Positions 10,650 to 23,929 of a stretch of 64,000 bases of DNA are shown piece after piece. The notes below the pieces were generated by a model, which had not been told where the DNA came from, ran no database searches, and was given only the letters and a program-made list of their open reading frames with translations. The stretch spans positions 633,673-697,672 of the forward strand of contig NW_003314311.1 in assembly GCF_000143415.4 (NCBI RefSeq), written 5' to 3'. The translations under genes were made by a program, and so were the position numbers. Every line of letters starts with the position of its first letter. Position 1 is the first letter of the stretch. Source of the DNA: Selaginella moellendorffii. Taxonomy: Eukaryota; Streptophyta; Lycopodiopsida; Selaginellales; Selaginellaceae.

Positions 10650-13600
10650 ACTCCACCACCCATAGACGAAGTTCGATGTCCTCATCGAACGGTAAACCCT
10701 TTCATAAAGTAACACCCACACGTGTTACCATTTCCATCCTTGGCACCTAGCCAATCTTTGTCTATGGTTTGACACCAAAGGCTCACCATGCCTTGTCCAT
10801 CCTCTAAGGAGCATAGTCTCTCCAACTTAGAGACTGATTGGACCACATGTAATGGTTCTCTCCTTTTATTGGTTTAGTTCTCGCTAAACCTCTTAGAGGC
10901 CCTTCTCTAAGTCAATCCCACTACTCCTTCTCGAGTAGTCTCAATTTCCCTCGACATAATCCATGCACCTTGGAACTTTTAATTCTGACTTCTCGAAGTC
11001 AATTTCCTAGGTGTCTCCGACACCTTGCATTGCACATATTGTGCAACTCCACTTCCTCATCCTAGGAAGTTCTCCACTTGAGGGCACCATCATCCTCTGT
11101 TCGATTTCATGCCACCTTTGGGCACTGAGTTCCAATTATCATATTTTGGTGCTAGGGCTGTCCACGGCCCTATCTTTTGGCTACTTTGCCGTTCCCTCAC
11201 TTGGAGCTTTTACTTCGCCAAATTGGAGCACTTAGGAATCCATCCTTGGAAGTCCACTTCCTTTCCCACAAACCGTTAGCATCAAACACATTAGTGTTCC
11301 TTGGCTAACTTTGTCATTTGGATCCCTTCCATTAAATTCCATGGCCCAAACTTGGCCACTAGTCCCTTGCTCCTACCCTTGATTGTTGCACCCAGCAACA
11401 TAGGATCGCTACCTCCATTTTTGAGGTATCCTTTCGGTTCCATAGCAAAGACTCTTCTTTGCCAAGTCCGGAGGATGTTCACCCCTAGCACGTCTCTTTA
11501 GCATCTTCTGCTATGGGCTTTATCCACGGTCCAACTTCGTGACCCTCCCATAGGTCTGTTATAGAGACTACTTTCTTCGGACTCACTATGCCATCGCACG
11601 GACATAGTTTATTTCTGTTAGGTGCTCTTCCCACTTGGTCATCATGACCAAGCCACACCACCTTAAACAGTTCAATTTCAACATTTTGAACCAGGAACTT
11701 CATTCCTTAGCCAACCAAGGACCTTGTCCTTATTTGGCCATAAAATCACCTAGTGATCTCACCTTGGCACTTTAACAGAGTTGCCAAGAGGTACTTGGTC
11801 TTCTAGACCTTCAAGTTGTTGACTATAACCCCGGGGGCATCCCCCACACTTGGTGGTGCACCCAAGCCAGCCCTTACGGCCAAGGGTTCATAGCAACCGA
11901 GATTAGGTGTCCCCATCTCACTCACCACGTCCTTGGTGCCACTTGCACCAAAGCGTTCAAGTTAGATATGCCGAGCTTTCACACTAAGCAATCTAACCGT
12001 GCATCACGACTCCGAGGCATCCCTCACTTGGCGGTGTGCCCAAACCAGTCTCCACACTGAGAGTCCATGACCACCGAAATATGAGTGTCCTCATATTCCA
12101 AACCATCACCACGCCCTAGTGATTTGGGACTCAAACCCAAGCACTAGAGGGTCGGGACTCGAACCCAACCTCCGTATATGCATCTACGGACGGCATCACA
12201 CAAGATGCCTGGCGTGACTTCGCATGCCGGTGCACCAACTTATACTTAAAGCGCGCTACAGATCACAGCTTAGGAACCTAGTTCCTCCGCACTGCCAAGT
12301 CCTCTCACTTGACATATCTGTGATCATGCATAGACTCCTCCATGCTTGGCCCCATGGCCCACCCTTTTGAAGTTATCACCTTCAACTAGGGTATTTGTTC
12401 CCCCGACGTGCCAATCTCGCTTGGCAAGTCCTCCGACCACTGTAACATGGTTCATGCACAAGTGTGAAAGCCCTTGATCCTCGACTTTTGTTCAAAACTT
12501 TCTCTTTGAACACTCGGGAACTACTTCCCTAACCTTGATAGCCTTGCCTCATGGCAAGCTTCAAGACCACGCTTCTGCTGCGCCACTCTGATTTCGCGCG
12601 TTCCTCGAACCATTTACGTTTAGCCTTTCTAGGTACTAAGCTACCAGAATCCTCTTTGGGAACCTTGAAGGAACTCTGTCCCTTAGCTTGCTAAGGCCCC
12701 CCTTTTTGCAAGCTTTCCAATCACCATATAGCCTAACATGGACAATTCCATATTTTAGACTCTCCATGGCATCACGGTTGCTAGCGGCAACACCCTCGAG
12801 CCCCCACTTGATTCTTCACTCCCGGCTGGCATAACCAACCTTGGTTATGCCCTTCGATTCCTATGGTTTGGTTCTATCCCTTTACTTCTTGCTTTTGGCT
12901 TCACACCTTTCCTTCGGTCATTCTCCTCCAGACCAAGAGGATAACTTTGCACTTTCTATCATGCCTTAGCAAGTATTCTTAGGGATGAACCTACCCGATA
13001 GCCTAGGGAGTGGTTCTTCAATCCAGGTATGCTCACCCTATAATCCCACACACCGGGATTACGTTGTTGCTTACGGGACTTTGCATGCCCATCGCTAGCC
13101 TTGCCAAAATTCCATTTTTGGCTTTGTCCAATTCGAGTAGACAATCTTCTCCTGTCTCTGCCACCTTGGACATTTGGATAGCACCTACTATCCATCATTC
13201 GCTAGGGACTTAGTCCCTTGGGCCTTATCTACTGCCCTCGCGACCTCAAACACCACTTCCTGGTGTTCTAGAGTGTTCGGGTGTTCCAATGACGGCTTCC
13301 TTGACAATGAGTATTTCCTTTTATGACATTAACTTACTATATCGCAACATAAGCAACTTATCCCCCGTAAGGGTATATCCAACTTCCCTATGCTATTAAG
13401 AAGTCTTGGGTAGCTACCTTCTACCAGTTTAACCAGTTATTTTGCACCTCTTGCTTAATTGCCTCATAGTTGTCAAATCCTACAACTCATTGCTTGGTGC
13501 TTTCACACCTCCATCATTATCTAGGTCACCACACTCCAACTGCATGCTCTGCAGCTTAGGCTATGCCATTCCCATTTCCATTGGGATTCCTTTGGCAAGG

Positions 13601-15451
13601 GGTTCTCATGAACCCACCAACATAGCCTCAAGGTATCACACCTTGGCACATTTGGTGTCTCCACACCATCGGCTCCACGAGCCTACCTCTATGACACTTT
13701 CCCTTCGTGTCTAAGTCTTTGCCAAGACTAACACCGCTCTTTCTCATGCCAACCATCCGTTAGCACTGCACCATAGAGGTCACACACAACTTTGTGTTAA
13801 AATTGTTTTCTTCTGGGAACACCTTTCCCATAACTTTAGCATGGCACATTTTACCATCGATGAGATACCCTTTGTTCTCATCCTTGGATCCTATGATCCC
13901 CCCCCATCCTTTGTGGGGTACAACACACCTCAGTCCAAATGCTTCCATCAGTCCTTTTAGGACCATCCCTTGACTCTACTTCAGTCATCTAGCAGTTTTG
14001 GACTTGGTTAATCCACAGACCCGTAAGGTCCTACTTGTGAGGCACTAGCTCACTGGAATACACTTCTTGCATTCCTGTCCTACTCAAAAGGACTATTTTC
14101 ACAAGTGTTACTCTGACACTTGATTTTGTTCTCTGGGGGCAACCTTTGCCCCTTAGGACTACTTGTCCATGTGATGAGAATACCACTCATCTCTAAGTAC
14201 ACCCCCCAACTCCTTGGGTTGTTCCAGCATTTATTAAAGGTAGCCCCGGCTACCATTTCAAGGACTTGAGTCCTCTTCCGTATTTGACCTCCCACGGTCA
14301 TTACTTCTGGTCTCACATTCATGAGCACCAACCTCAACTATATGAGGATAATCTTGTGACTCCTTTATTGTTTTGGAGTCTCTATCTTTCCCGTGATCCC
14401 AACTATAGTTGTTTACCACAACTACGTTAGCCAATTTTCTGAGACAAATGCTCATCCGGATCACATCCTCAACTCAATGAGGAAAACCTTGCACTGTTCC
14501 CAAGATCCCAAAGTCGTTCCATTATTGGCCCTTTTCTATCCACCACCTCGTCTACAAGTTCACACATGAACTGTAATGGAGAGCCATGTCTTCCTGACTT
14601 GCTACTCCTCAAGGATAAGCCCACTCCTCGGACCTTCCAAAGCCAACACTAGTGGTGATATACTTGAGCACCAATAAAAGTCGGACTAAGGAACAGCTCC
14701 AATACCAAATTGTAAGCGACTAATTTTTCCATTCTACTTTAGTCACTTAACCACACCTCCGACCACTTGGAAGAGTCTCATTCACAACCTCCATAAGCCC
14801 AACTCAGGACTTGGGGCTTGCTAGCCCCGAGAATGGCATCCATGCCACTCAACCTTAGCACTTGGTCCAAGTGCTCCACGTGTCCGATCCCATGATCGAC
14901 ACCCCAAGGTACCACCGACATATCGGCCCGTTACGCTAAGGCCATGCCCATTTACCTTGGACACACTGGTGGTCCAACACCACCTACATTCCAATCCCGT
15001 CTCTCAAAGACTGGGTCATCCATCCATGAGTGATCATCCCAGATCCACTCCTTAGCATCCTTAGGATGCCCACCGACAAGGGGAATAGCCTTCCCCAATA
15101 TCCCTTTATTGTTTTGGAGTCTCTATCTTTCCCGTGATCCCAACTATAGTTGTTTACCACAACTACGTTAGCCAATTTTCTGAGACAAATGCTCATCCGG
15201 ATCACATCCTCAACTCAATGAGGAAAACCTTGCACTGTTCCCAAGATCCCAAAGTCGTTCCATTATTGGCCCTTTTCTATCCACCACCTCGTCTACAAGT
15301 TCACACATGAACTGTAATGGAGAGCCATGTCTTCCTGACTTGCTACTCCTCAAGGATAAGCCCACTCCTCGGACCTTCCAAAGCCAACACTAGTGGTGAT
15401 ATACTTGAGCACCAATAAAAGTCGGACTAAGGAACAGCTCCAATACCAAAT
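10650..15451 (-). mobile_element. Internal domain of element B (non-coding), with internal duplication
   Basis: About 4.06 kb of internal domain plus a 741-bp duplication. It is collinear with the other three copies and holds only short, non-conserved frames. The LTR-proximal sequence at the element's 3' side (inverse of 10650-10665) is GGTGGTGGAGT, a short purine-rich tract fitting a polypurine tract. Confidence 0.85.
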
Positions 15452-15843
15452 TGTAAGCGACTAATTTTTCCATTCTACTTTAGTCACTTAACCACACCTC
15501 CGACCACTTGGAAGAGTCTCATTCACAACCTCCATAAGCCCAACTCAGGACTTGGGGCTTGCTAGCCCCGAGAATGGCATCCATGCCACTCAACCTTAGC
15601 ACTTGGTCCAAGTGCTCCACGTGTCCGATCCCATGATCGACACCCCAAGGTACCACCGACATATCGGCCCGTTACGCTAAGGCCATGCCCATTTACCTTG
15701 GACACACTGGTGGTCCAACACCACCTACATTCCAATCCCGTCTCTCAAAGACTGGGTCATCCATCCATGAGTGATCATCCCAGATCCACTCCTTAACATC
15801 CTTAGGATGCCTACAGACATGGGGAATAGCCTTCCCCAGTATC
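14362..15843 (-). repeat. 741-bp direct duplication of the primer site and LTR start
   Basis: Positions 14362-15102 are repeated at 15103-15843 with a constant offset of 741 bp. Each unit carries the end of the internal domain, the inverted primer site and the first 390 bp of the 5' LTR. The copies read almost identically except for the last 45 bp, where several differences cluster. Element B therefore has two primer sites and an LTR start stranded inside its internal domain. Confidence 0.85.
15437..15448 (-). other. Primer-binding site of element B
   Basis: On the minus strand the sequence just inside the 5' LTR is TGGTATTGGAGC, related to the initiator tRNA-Met site TGGTATCAGAGC. A second copy lies 741 bp to the left because of the duplication. 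Confidence 0.65.
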
Positions 15844-17278
15844 TCTGTTCCGGTCCCCACCAAGTCCCTTTCTGTCCTTGGCTATGTTCGCCAACACTTC
15901 CACTGGATCGAGGCCCACCGGCCCGACCACTAAGTCCCACTATCCTCTAGGACTTCCTCACTGTGTGACTGTGTCCTTAGTCACCACACCGGAGGGCTAC
16001 CCCTCTTCCTTTCCACAGTCTGGGACTTTGGGACACCATTTCGGAACACCGTGGCCTTACGCAAGCCTCATGGGTACTCTCCCCGCCTTTCATCTTTAGG
16101 TGCTCTAGCCATGGGCTTAGAGCGAGGTTCCGTTGAGCCACACCAGGTATCCAAGTAGGTAGTGCCACCCACACTTGGACTGGGAGCATCGGCCAGTCGA
16201 TCTCCCGGGGGAACTAGAGCCGGCTCTTGAACACTTCACCAAGCTACCCCGCTTGTCGGTCCGTGTTCACTCTAGTCTTGGACTTCCCAGTGGGCAGCTC
16301 ATCACCCAACACTGGGTCCGGCCTTCCTGGGCCAAACTGGCCTTTCCTGGCCAAACTGGCTCCACTGTAGTCCTCCCCCTACTATACTTTTGGAGCTCAC
16401 CAAACCCCCCAGGGTCTGGGAGACGAACGCTTTGGGCTTTCACCCTCTCAGACTCGAACTCGGACTCGGACTCGGACTCAGACTCGGACTCGGACTCGGA
16501 CTCGGACTCGGACTCGGGCTTGGTCTCGGCCTCGGCCCCGGTCTCGGTCTCGGTCCCGATCTCGGTCTCGATCTCGGTTCCGGTCTCGGTCTCGATCTCG
16601 GTCTCGACCTCGGAATCCATCTCGGGTCCATCTCGGACTCCATCTCGGACTCCATCTCGTGTCCATCTCGGACTCCATCTTGGGTCCATCTCGGACTCCA
16701 TCTCGTGTCCATCTCGGACTCCATCTCGGGTCCATCTCGGACTCCATTTCGGGTCCATCTCGGGTCCATCTCGGACTCCACCTCGGACTCCATCTCGGAC
16801 TCCATTTCGGGTCCATCTCGGGTCCATCTCGGACTCCACCTCGGACTCCATCTTGGGTCCATCTCGGACTCCACCTTGGGTCCCACCTCAGACTCCATCT
16901 CGGACTCCATCTCGGGTCCACCTCGGACTCCATCTCGGACTCCATCTCGGACTCCATCTCGGGTCCATCTCGGACTCCATCTCGGACTCCACTTCGGATC
17001 CATCTCAGACTCCACTTCGGACCCGAACTTGGGTCCATCTCGGACACTTCCACGTGTCATATGTTGGTCCTTTTTGGGTCCCTTTTTAAAGCCTTGCTTA
17101 TTGCTCGCTTCGTGCTTGTTCCTCAAGCACTATAGTTGGGAGTTCCACTCCCGCTCTCAACCTTTCGAGTCGGAGCTTTTAGTCCAAACGTGTTACGCTC
17201 GTTTGGTTTTCGCTTCGGCCACCACCACATGGCACCCTTCCGGCTCCACTTTGGGGCCTAGGGATTTTGTGTCTCACA
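15452..17278 (-). repeat. 5' LTR of element B (1827 bp)
   Basis: It has TGTAAGCGACTAA and GTGTCTCACA ends on the plus strand. Outside the minisatellite (about 16450-17040) it reads almost base for base like the LTR at 8729-10649. Confidence 0.87.
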
Positions 17279-18400
17279 CCGAGATAGAGTCCGAGGTTGA
17301 GACCGAGACCGAGACCAGGACCGAGATTGAGACCGGGACCGGGACCGAGACCGAGACCGAGACTGAGGCCGAGGCCGAGACCGAGCCCGAGCCTGAGTTT
17401 GAGTCCAAGTCTGAGTCCGAGTCTGAGTCCAAGGGTGAAAGCCCAAAGTGTTCATCTCCATGACCCTAGGGGGTTTGGTGAGCTCTAAAAGTATAGTAGG
17501 GGGAGGACTCTAATGGAGCCAGTTTGGCCTAAGAAGGCTGTGCCCAGGTGTTAGGTGATGGGATAACCACTGAGAAGTCCAAGGCTAGAGTGAATATGGA
17601 CTGACAAACGAGGTAACTTGGTGAAGTGTTCAAGAGCCAGCTCTAGTTCCCCTGGGAGATCGAATGGTCAATGCTCTTAGTCCAAGTGTGGGTGGCACTA
17701 CCTACTTTGATACCTAGTGTGGCTTAACAGAACCTCGCTCTAAACCCATGGCTAGAACACCAAAAGGCAGAAGGTGAGGAGAGTACCCATGAGGCTCGTG
17801 TAAGGCTATGGTGTTCCAAAATGTTGTCCCAAAGTCCCAGACTGTGGAAAGGAAGAGAAGAAATCCTCTAGTGTAGTGACTAAGGATACGATCACATGGT
17901 GAGGAAGTCCCCAAGGATAGTGGGACTTAGAGGTCGGGCCTGTGGGCCTTATTCCAGTGGCAGTGTGGCAGTGTGAATAGAAAGGGACTTGGTGAGGACT
18001 GAAAAAGGGATATTGGGGAAGGTTGTTCCCTATGTCTACAAACATCTTAAGAATGCTAAGGAGTGGATCTGGGATGACCACTCAAAAACGGATGGCCTAG
18101 TTTTGGAGAGATAGGATTGTGATCCATGTGGTATTGGACCATCAATGTGGCAAAGGTGATGGGGCATGGCCTTAACATAATGGGTTGATATGTCAGTGGT
18201 ACCTTTGAGTGTCGGTTATGGGATTGGACACGTGGAGCACTTAGACCAAGTGCAAAGGTTGAGTGGTAGAAATGCCATTCTCGAGGCTAACAAGCCCCAA
18301 GTCCGGAATAGGACTTATAGAAGTTGTGAGTGAGACTCTTCCAAGTAGTCAAAGGTGTAGTTAAGTGACTAAAGTGGAATGGAAAATTTAGTTGCTTACA
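17279..18400 (+). repeat. Second part of the 5' LTR of element A, beginning with the TSD copy
   Basis: After the duplicated CCGAG the minisatellite of element A's LTR continues, followed by the conserved LTR right half, ending GTTGCTTACA at 18400. With 8035-8728 this rebuilds an LTR of about 1.8 kb. Confidence 0.85.
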
Positions 18401-21400
18401 ATTTGGTATCAAAGCTGTTCCTTAGTCTAAATCTTATTGGTGGCTAAGTATATCATCACTTGTATTGGAATTGGAAGGTCTAGATATGGATTTATCCTCA
18501 AGGAGTAGCATGTCAAGAGGACATGACTTTCCACTCAAGTTCATGCATGAACTTGTGTGCAATGTGGTGGATGGAAAAGGACCAGTAAGGGAACGACTTT
18601 GGGATCTTGGGAACAATATAAAGGTTTCCTTAGAGAGTTGAGGATGTGATATAGATGAGCATTTGACTAAGAAAATAGGCTAATGTAGTTATGGTAAACA
18701 ACTATAGTTTGGATCACGGGAAAAATGCAAACTCCAAAACAATAAAGGAGTCACAAGATTACCCTCATATAGTTGAAGTTAGTGCTCATGAATTTGAGAC
18801 CGGAATTGATGACTGTGAGAGGTCAAATACAAAAGAGGACATAAGTCCTTGAAATAGTAGCCAAGGCTATCTTTTATAAATGCTAGAACAAACCCAAGGA
18901 GTTAGGGGTATACTTGGAGGATGAGTTGGTATTCTCATCACAAGGACGGATAGTCCTAAAGGGCAAAGGTAGCCCACAGAGAACAAAAAATAGTAAAGTG
19001 TTGGAGTGACACTTATAAAGATGGTCCTTATGAGTAGAACATGAATACACAAAGTTGTATTTCAATGTGTTAGCACCTCAAAAATAAGACCTTACGGGTC
19101 ATTGGATTGGCAAAGTCCAGAAATGTTAGATAACTCGAGTAGAATCAAAGAATGGTCCTAAGGGATTGGTAAAAGCACTTGGACTGAGGTGTGTGGTGCC
19201 CCACAAAGGATGGGGAGGATCATAAGATCTAAGTATGAGGACAGTGAATATATCATTAATGGTAGAATGTGTCATGCTAAAGTTGTGGGGAAGGTGTCCC
19301 CAGAAAAAAACAACTTTAACACAAAGTTGTGTGTAAACTATGTGGTGCAGTGCTAATGGATAGTTGGCATGAGAAAAAACTATATTGGTCTTCACAAGGA
19401 CCTAGACACAAATAAGAAGTGTCATAAAGGTAGGCTCGTGGAGCCAATGGTATGGAGACACCGAATGTGCCAAGGAGTGATGCTTTAAGGTGAAGTTGGC
19501 AGGTTTATGAGAACCTCTTCCCAAAGGAATCCTAATGGAAATGGGAATGGCATAGCCTAAGCTGGAAAGCATGCCATTGGAGTGGGGTGACCCAAATAAT
19601 GATGGAGGTGTGGAAGCACCAGCAATGAGTTGTAGGACTTGACAATTATGAGGTAACTAAGTAAAAGGTGCAAAATAATTGGTTAAACTGGTAGAAGGTA
19701 ACTACCTAAGACTTCTTATTGGGATAAAGAAGTTAAATATACCCGTATGGGGGATAAATTACTTATGTTGCGATATAATAAGTCAATGTCATAAAGGGAA
19801 TACTCATTGTCAAATATGCCATCATTGGGACACCCAAACACTCTAGAACACCAAGAGGTGGTGTTTGGTGTCATGAAGGCCATGGATAAGGCCCAAGGGA
19901 CTCAGTTCCTAGCGAATGATGGATAGGAAGTGTTATCCAAATGTCCAAGGTTGTGGAGACGGGAAAAGTCTGTATACCCAAATTGGACAAAGCCAAGAAT
20001 GGGATTTTGGCAAGGCTAGTGATGGGCATATAAAGGTTTATAAGTAACAATGTTAATCCCGGTGTGTAGGATTATAAGGTGAGCATACCTAGATTGAGGA
20101 ACCATTCCCTAGGCTATCAAGTGGGTTCATTCTTATGAATACTTGCTAAGGTATGGTAGAAAGTGTAAAACTATCCTCTTAGTCTTGAAGAAAATAATCA
20201 AAGGAAATGTGTGAAGCCAAAAGCAAATAGTAAGAGGATAAAATTGAACCATAGAAATCGACAAGCATAACCAAGGGTGATTATACAAGTTGGGAGTGGA
20301 ATATCAAGTGGGTGCTCGAGCATGTTATTACTAGCGATCGGGATGCCATGGAGAGTTTAAAACATGGGATTGTCCATGTTAAACCATATAGCAATTGGAA
20401 AGCTTGCAAAAGGAGAGGCCTTAGCAAGCTAAGGAACAGAGTTCCTTGAAGGTTCCCCTAGGTAGATAAATAATCAGAAATCCAAATGTAAATAATTCAT
20501 AGAGTGCACGAAATCAAAGTGGCACAGCAGAAGCATGGTCTTGAAGCTTGCCAAGAGACAAGGCTATCAAGGTTGGGGAAGTAGTTCCCAAGTGTTCAAA
20601 GAGAAGGTTTTGAATGAAAGTCGATAGTTAAGGACTTTCACACTTATGCATGAACTATATTACAATTATCAAATGACTTGTTAAGTAAGATTGGCAAGTC
20701 GGGCTAGTTGAAAGAGCCAACTTCAAAATGGGTGGCCCATGGAGGAGTCCATGTATAATCACAAACTTGTTAAGTGAGAGGACTTGGCAATGTGGAGGAA
20801 CTAGATTCCTAAGCTGTGATCTGTAGCGCACTTTAAATATAAGTTGGTGCATCAGCATGGGAAGTGACGCCAAACATCCTATGTGATGCTGTCTATAGAT
20901 GCATATACGAAGGTTGGGTTCAAGTCCCAACCCTCTAGTGCTTGGGTTTGAGTCCCAACTCACTAAGGCATGGTGATGGGTTGGAATATGAGGACACTCA
21001 TTTTTTGGTGGTTATGGACTCTCAGTAAGGAGACTGGCTTGGGCACACTGCCAAGCGAGGGATGCCCCGAAGTCGTGATACACAGTTAAATTGCTTAGTG
21101 TGAAAGCTCGGCATATCTAACTTGAACACTTTGGTGCAAGTGGCACTAAGGACGTGGTGAATGAGATGGGGACATCCAGTCTCAGTTGTTATGGACCCTT
21201 GGCCAGAAGGGCTAGCTTGGGTGCACCGCCAAGTGTAGGGGATACCCCCGTGGTCATGGTGAACAACTGAAAGGTCTGGAAGACTTAATATCTATTAAGA
21301 AACCTATTAAAGTGCCAAGGTTAAATCATTAGGTGATCTTATGGCTAACTAAGGATAAAGTCCTTGTGAAGTTAAGGAATAAGGTTCTTAGTTCAAAATG

Positions 21401-22433
21401 TTGATTTGAACTATTGATGATGGTGTGGCTTGGGCAAGGGGACCAAGTGGGAAGAACACCTAAGGGAAATGACCTATGTCAATGCAATGGCATAATAAGT
21501 CAGAGGAAAGTAGTTTCTATAAAAGATCCATGAGAGGGTCTCAAAGTTGGGCCGTAGATAGAGCCCATAGCAGAAAATGTTAAAGAGACGTATTAAAGGT
21601 GAACACCCTCTAGACTTGACAAAGCAAAGTGTTTGCTATGGAACCAAAAGGATACCTCGAGAATGGAGGTAACGATCCTATGTTACTAGGTGCAACAATC
21701 AAAGATAAAAACAAAAGACTAGTGGCTAAGACAAAAGCTATGGGAATCATGGGAAAAAATCCAAATGGCAAAGTTAGGCCAAAAATACTAGTGTGTTGGG
21801 TGCTAACGGATTGTGGGAAAAACAATGTGTTCCCAAGGATGGATTCCTAATTGCTCCGATTTGGCGAAAGTGGAAGATCCAAGGGAGGGAGTGGTATGGT
21901 AGCTAAATGATAAGGTTGTAGACAGCCTTAGCATAAATTATGATAATTAGAACTTAGTGCCAAAAGTGGCACGAAATAAAAGAAAGGATGATGGTGCCCT
22001 CAAGTAGAGAACTTCCTAGAATGGGGAAGTGGAGTTGCACAATATATGCAATGCAAGGTGTCGGAGACACCTAGGAAATCGACTCTGAGAAGTCAAAATT
22101 AAAAGTTCCAAAGTGCAAAAGTTATATCGATGGAAACTAAGACTACTCGAGAATGAGTAGTGGGATTGAAATAGAGAAAGTGCCTCTATCAGGTTTGGTG
22201 AAAACTAAACCAATAAAACAAGAGAAACCACCACAAGTGGTCGAATAAGTATCTAAGTTGGAGAGACTATGCTCTTTAGAGGATGGGTAAGGCATGGTGG
22301 GCCTTTGGTGTCAAACCATTGACGAATATTGGCAAAGTGCCAAGGATGGAAAGGGTAATACATGTTATTATTACTTTATAAAATAGTTTATCCTTCTATG
22401 AGGACATTAAACTTTGTCTATAGGTGGTGGAGT
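18401..22433 (+). mobile_element. Internal domain of LARD-like element A (non-coding, 4.03 kb)
   Basis: It lies between the primer site at 18404 and the 3' LTR at 22434. It is collinear with the inverse of 10650-14710. No frame reaches 110 codons and no retrotransposon protein motif was found in any frame. The TRIM target around 21506-21520 is unoccupied here. Element A as a whole spans 8035-23929 including nested element B. Confidence 0.85.
18404..18415 (+). other. Primer-binding site of element A
   Basis: TGGTATCAAAGC follows the LTR end TTACA by three bases and differs from the initiator tRNA-Met primer site TGGTATCAGAGC at one position. It fixes the element's orientation. Confidence 0.8.
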
Positions 22434-23929
22434 TGTGAGACACAAATCCTTAAACCCCAAAGTGGAGCCAAAAGGGTGTTGTGGTAGTGGCCGAAGCGAA
22501 AGCCAAACGAGTATAATACGTTTGGACTAAAAGCTCCGACTTGAAGAGTTGAGAGCAAGAGTGGAACTCCTGTCGGACTGCTCAAGGAACAAGCATGAAG
22601 CGAGCAATAAGAGAGTCTCTAGAAAAGGGACACAAAAGGACCATCACATGACACATGGTGGAGTCTGAGATGGACCGAGATGGAGTTTGAGATGGACCCG
22701 AGATGGAATCTGAAATGGACCCAAGATGGAGTCCGAGATGGACCCGAGATGGAGTCTGAGATGGACCTAAGATGGAGTCCAAGATGGATCGAGACGGAGT
22801 CCGAGATGGAATCCGAGATGGAGTCCAAAAAGGACCCAAGATGGAGTCCAAGGTCGAGACCGAGACCAAGACCGGGACCGAAACCGAAACCGAGATCGGG
22901 ACCGAGACCGAGGTCAAGGCCAAGACTGAACCCGAGCCCGAGTCCGAGTCCGAGGGTGAAAGCCCAAAGCGTTCGTCTCCCAGACCCTGGGGGGTTTGGT
23001 GAGCTCCAAAAATATAGTAGGGGGAGGACTCTAGTAGAGCCAATTTGGCCCAAGAAGGTTGTGCTCAGGTGTTGGGTGATGGGATAACCATTAGGAAGTC
23101 CAAGGCTAGAGTGAATATGGACTGACAAGCGGAGTAGCTTGGTGAAGTGTTCAAGAGCCGACTCTAGTTCCCCCAGAAGATCGAATGGCCGATGCTCCCA
23201 GTCCAAATATGGGTAGCATTACCTACTTGGATACTTGGCGTGGCTCAATGGAACCTTGCTCTAAGCCCATGGTTAGAGAACCAAAAAGCAAAAGGTGAGG
23301 AGAGTACCCATGAGGCTCACGTAAGGCCACGGTGTTCCGAAATGTTGTCATAAAGTCCCAGATTGTGAAAAGGAAGAGGAACAATCCTCTAGTGCAGTGA
23401 CTAAGGATATAGTCACATAGTGAGGAAGTCCCCAAGGATAGTGGGACTTAGAAGTCGGGCCTGTGGGCCTTATTCTAGTGGCAATGTTGGTGAGCACAAC
23501 CATGGATAGAAAGGGACTTAGTGGGGACTGAAAAAGGGATATTGGGGAAGGCTATTCCCCATGTCTGCAGACATCTTAAGGATGCTAAGGAGTGGATCTA
23601 GGATGACCACTCATAGACCGATGGCCTAGTCTTGGAGAGATAGGACTGTGATCCATGTGGTATTCGACCATTAGTGCGGCAAAGGTGATGAGACATGGCC
23701 TTAACATAACAAGTTGATATGTCAGTAGTACCTTTGAGTGTCGGTCATAGGATCAGACACATGGAGCACTTGGACCAAGTGCAAAGATTGAGTGGCAGGG
23801 ATGCCATTCTCAAAGCTAGCAAGCCCCGAGTCCGAAATAAGACTTATGAAGGTTGTGAGTGAGACTCCTCAAAGTAGTCGGAGGTGTGGTTAAGTGACTA
23901 AAGTGGAATGGAAAATTTAATCGCTTACA
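22434..23929 (+). repeat. 3' LTR of element A (1496 bp)
   Basis: It runs from TGTGAGACACAAATCC to AATCGCTTACA. It is preceded by TAGGTGGTGGAGT, a purine-rich tract. The minisatellite (about 22660-22960) is much shorter than in the element's 5' LTR, so the array changed length after insertion. Confidence 0.87.

Larger units (their letters stand above)
8729..17278 (-). mobile_element. Complete LARD-like element B, nested in element A, TSD CCGAG
   Basis: An 8.55-kb element in minus orientation has its 3' LTR at 8729-10649, internal domain at 10650-15451 and 5' LTR at 15452-17278. CCGAG stands at 8724-8728 and again at 17279-17283, so this is a true insertion into the minisatellite of element A's LTR. 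The two LTRs look nearly identical outside the minisatellite, which suggests a young insertion. The internal domain has no protein-coding capacity. The large-LTR, non-coding-core structure is that of LARD elements, which depend on an autonomous partner; no such partner is in the window. Confidence 0.88.

Noticed and set aside
9452-10750. 432-codon open frame with repetitive Ser/Pro/Leu/His protein
   Set aside because: It lies wholly inside an LTR and its minisatellite; overlapping frames of similar length exist on both strands because the repeat unit lacks stops.
16390-17463. 357-codon open frame
   Set aside because: It crosses the end of element B's LTR and the target duplication into element A's LTR, so it cannot be an inherited gene.
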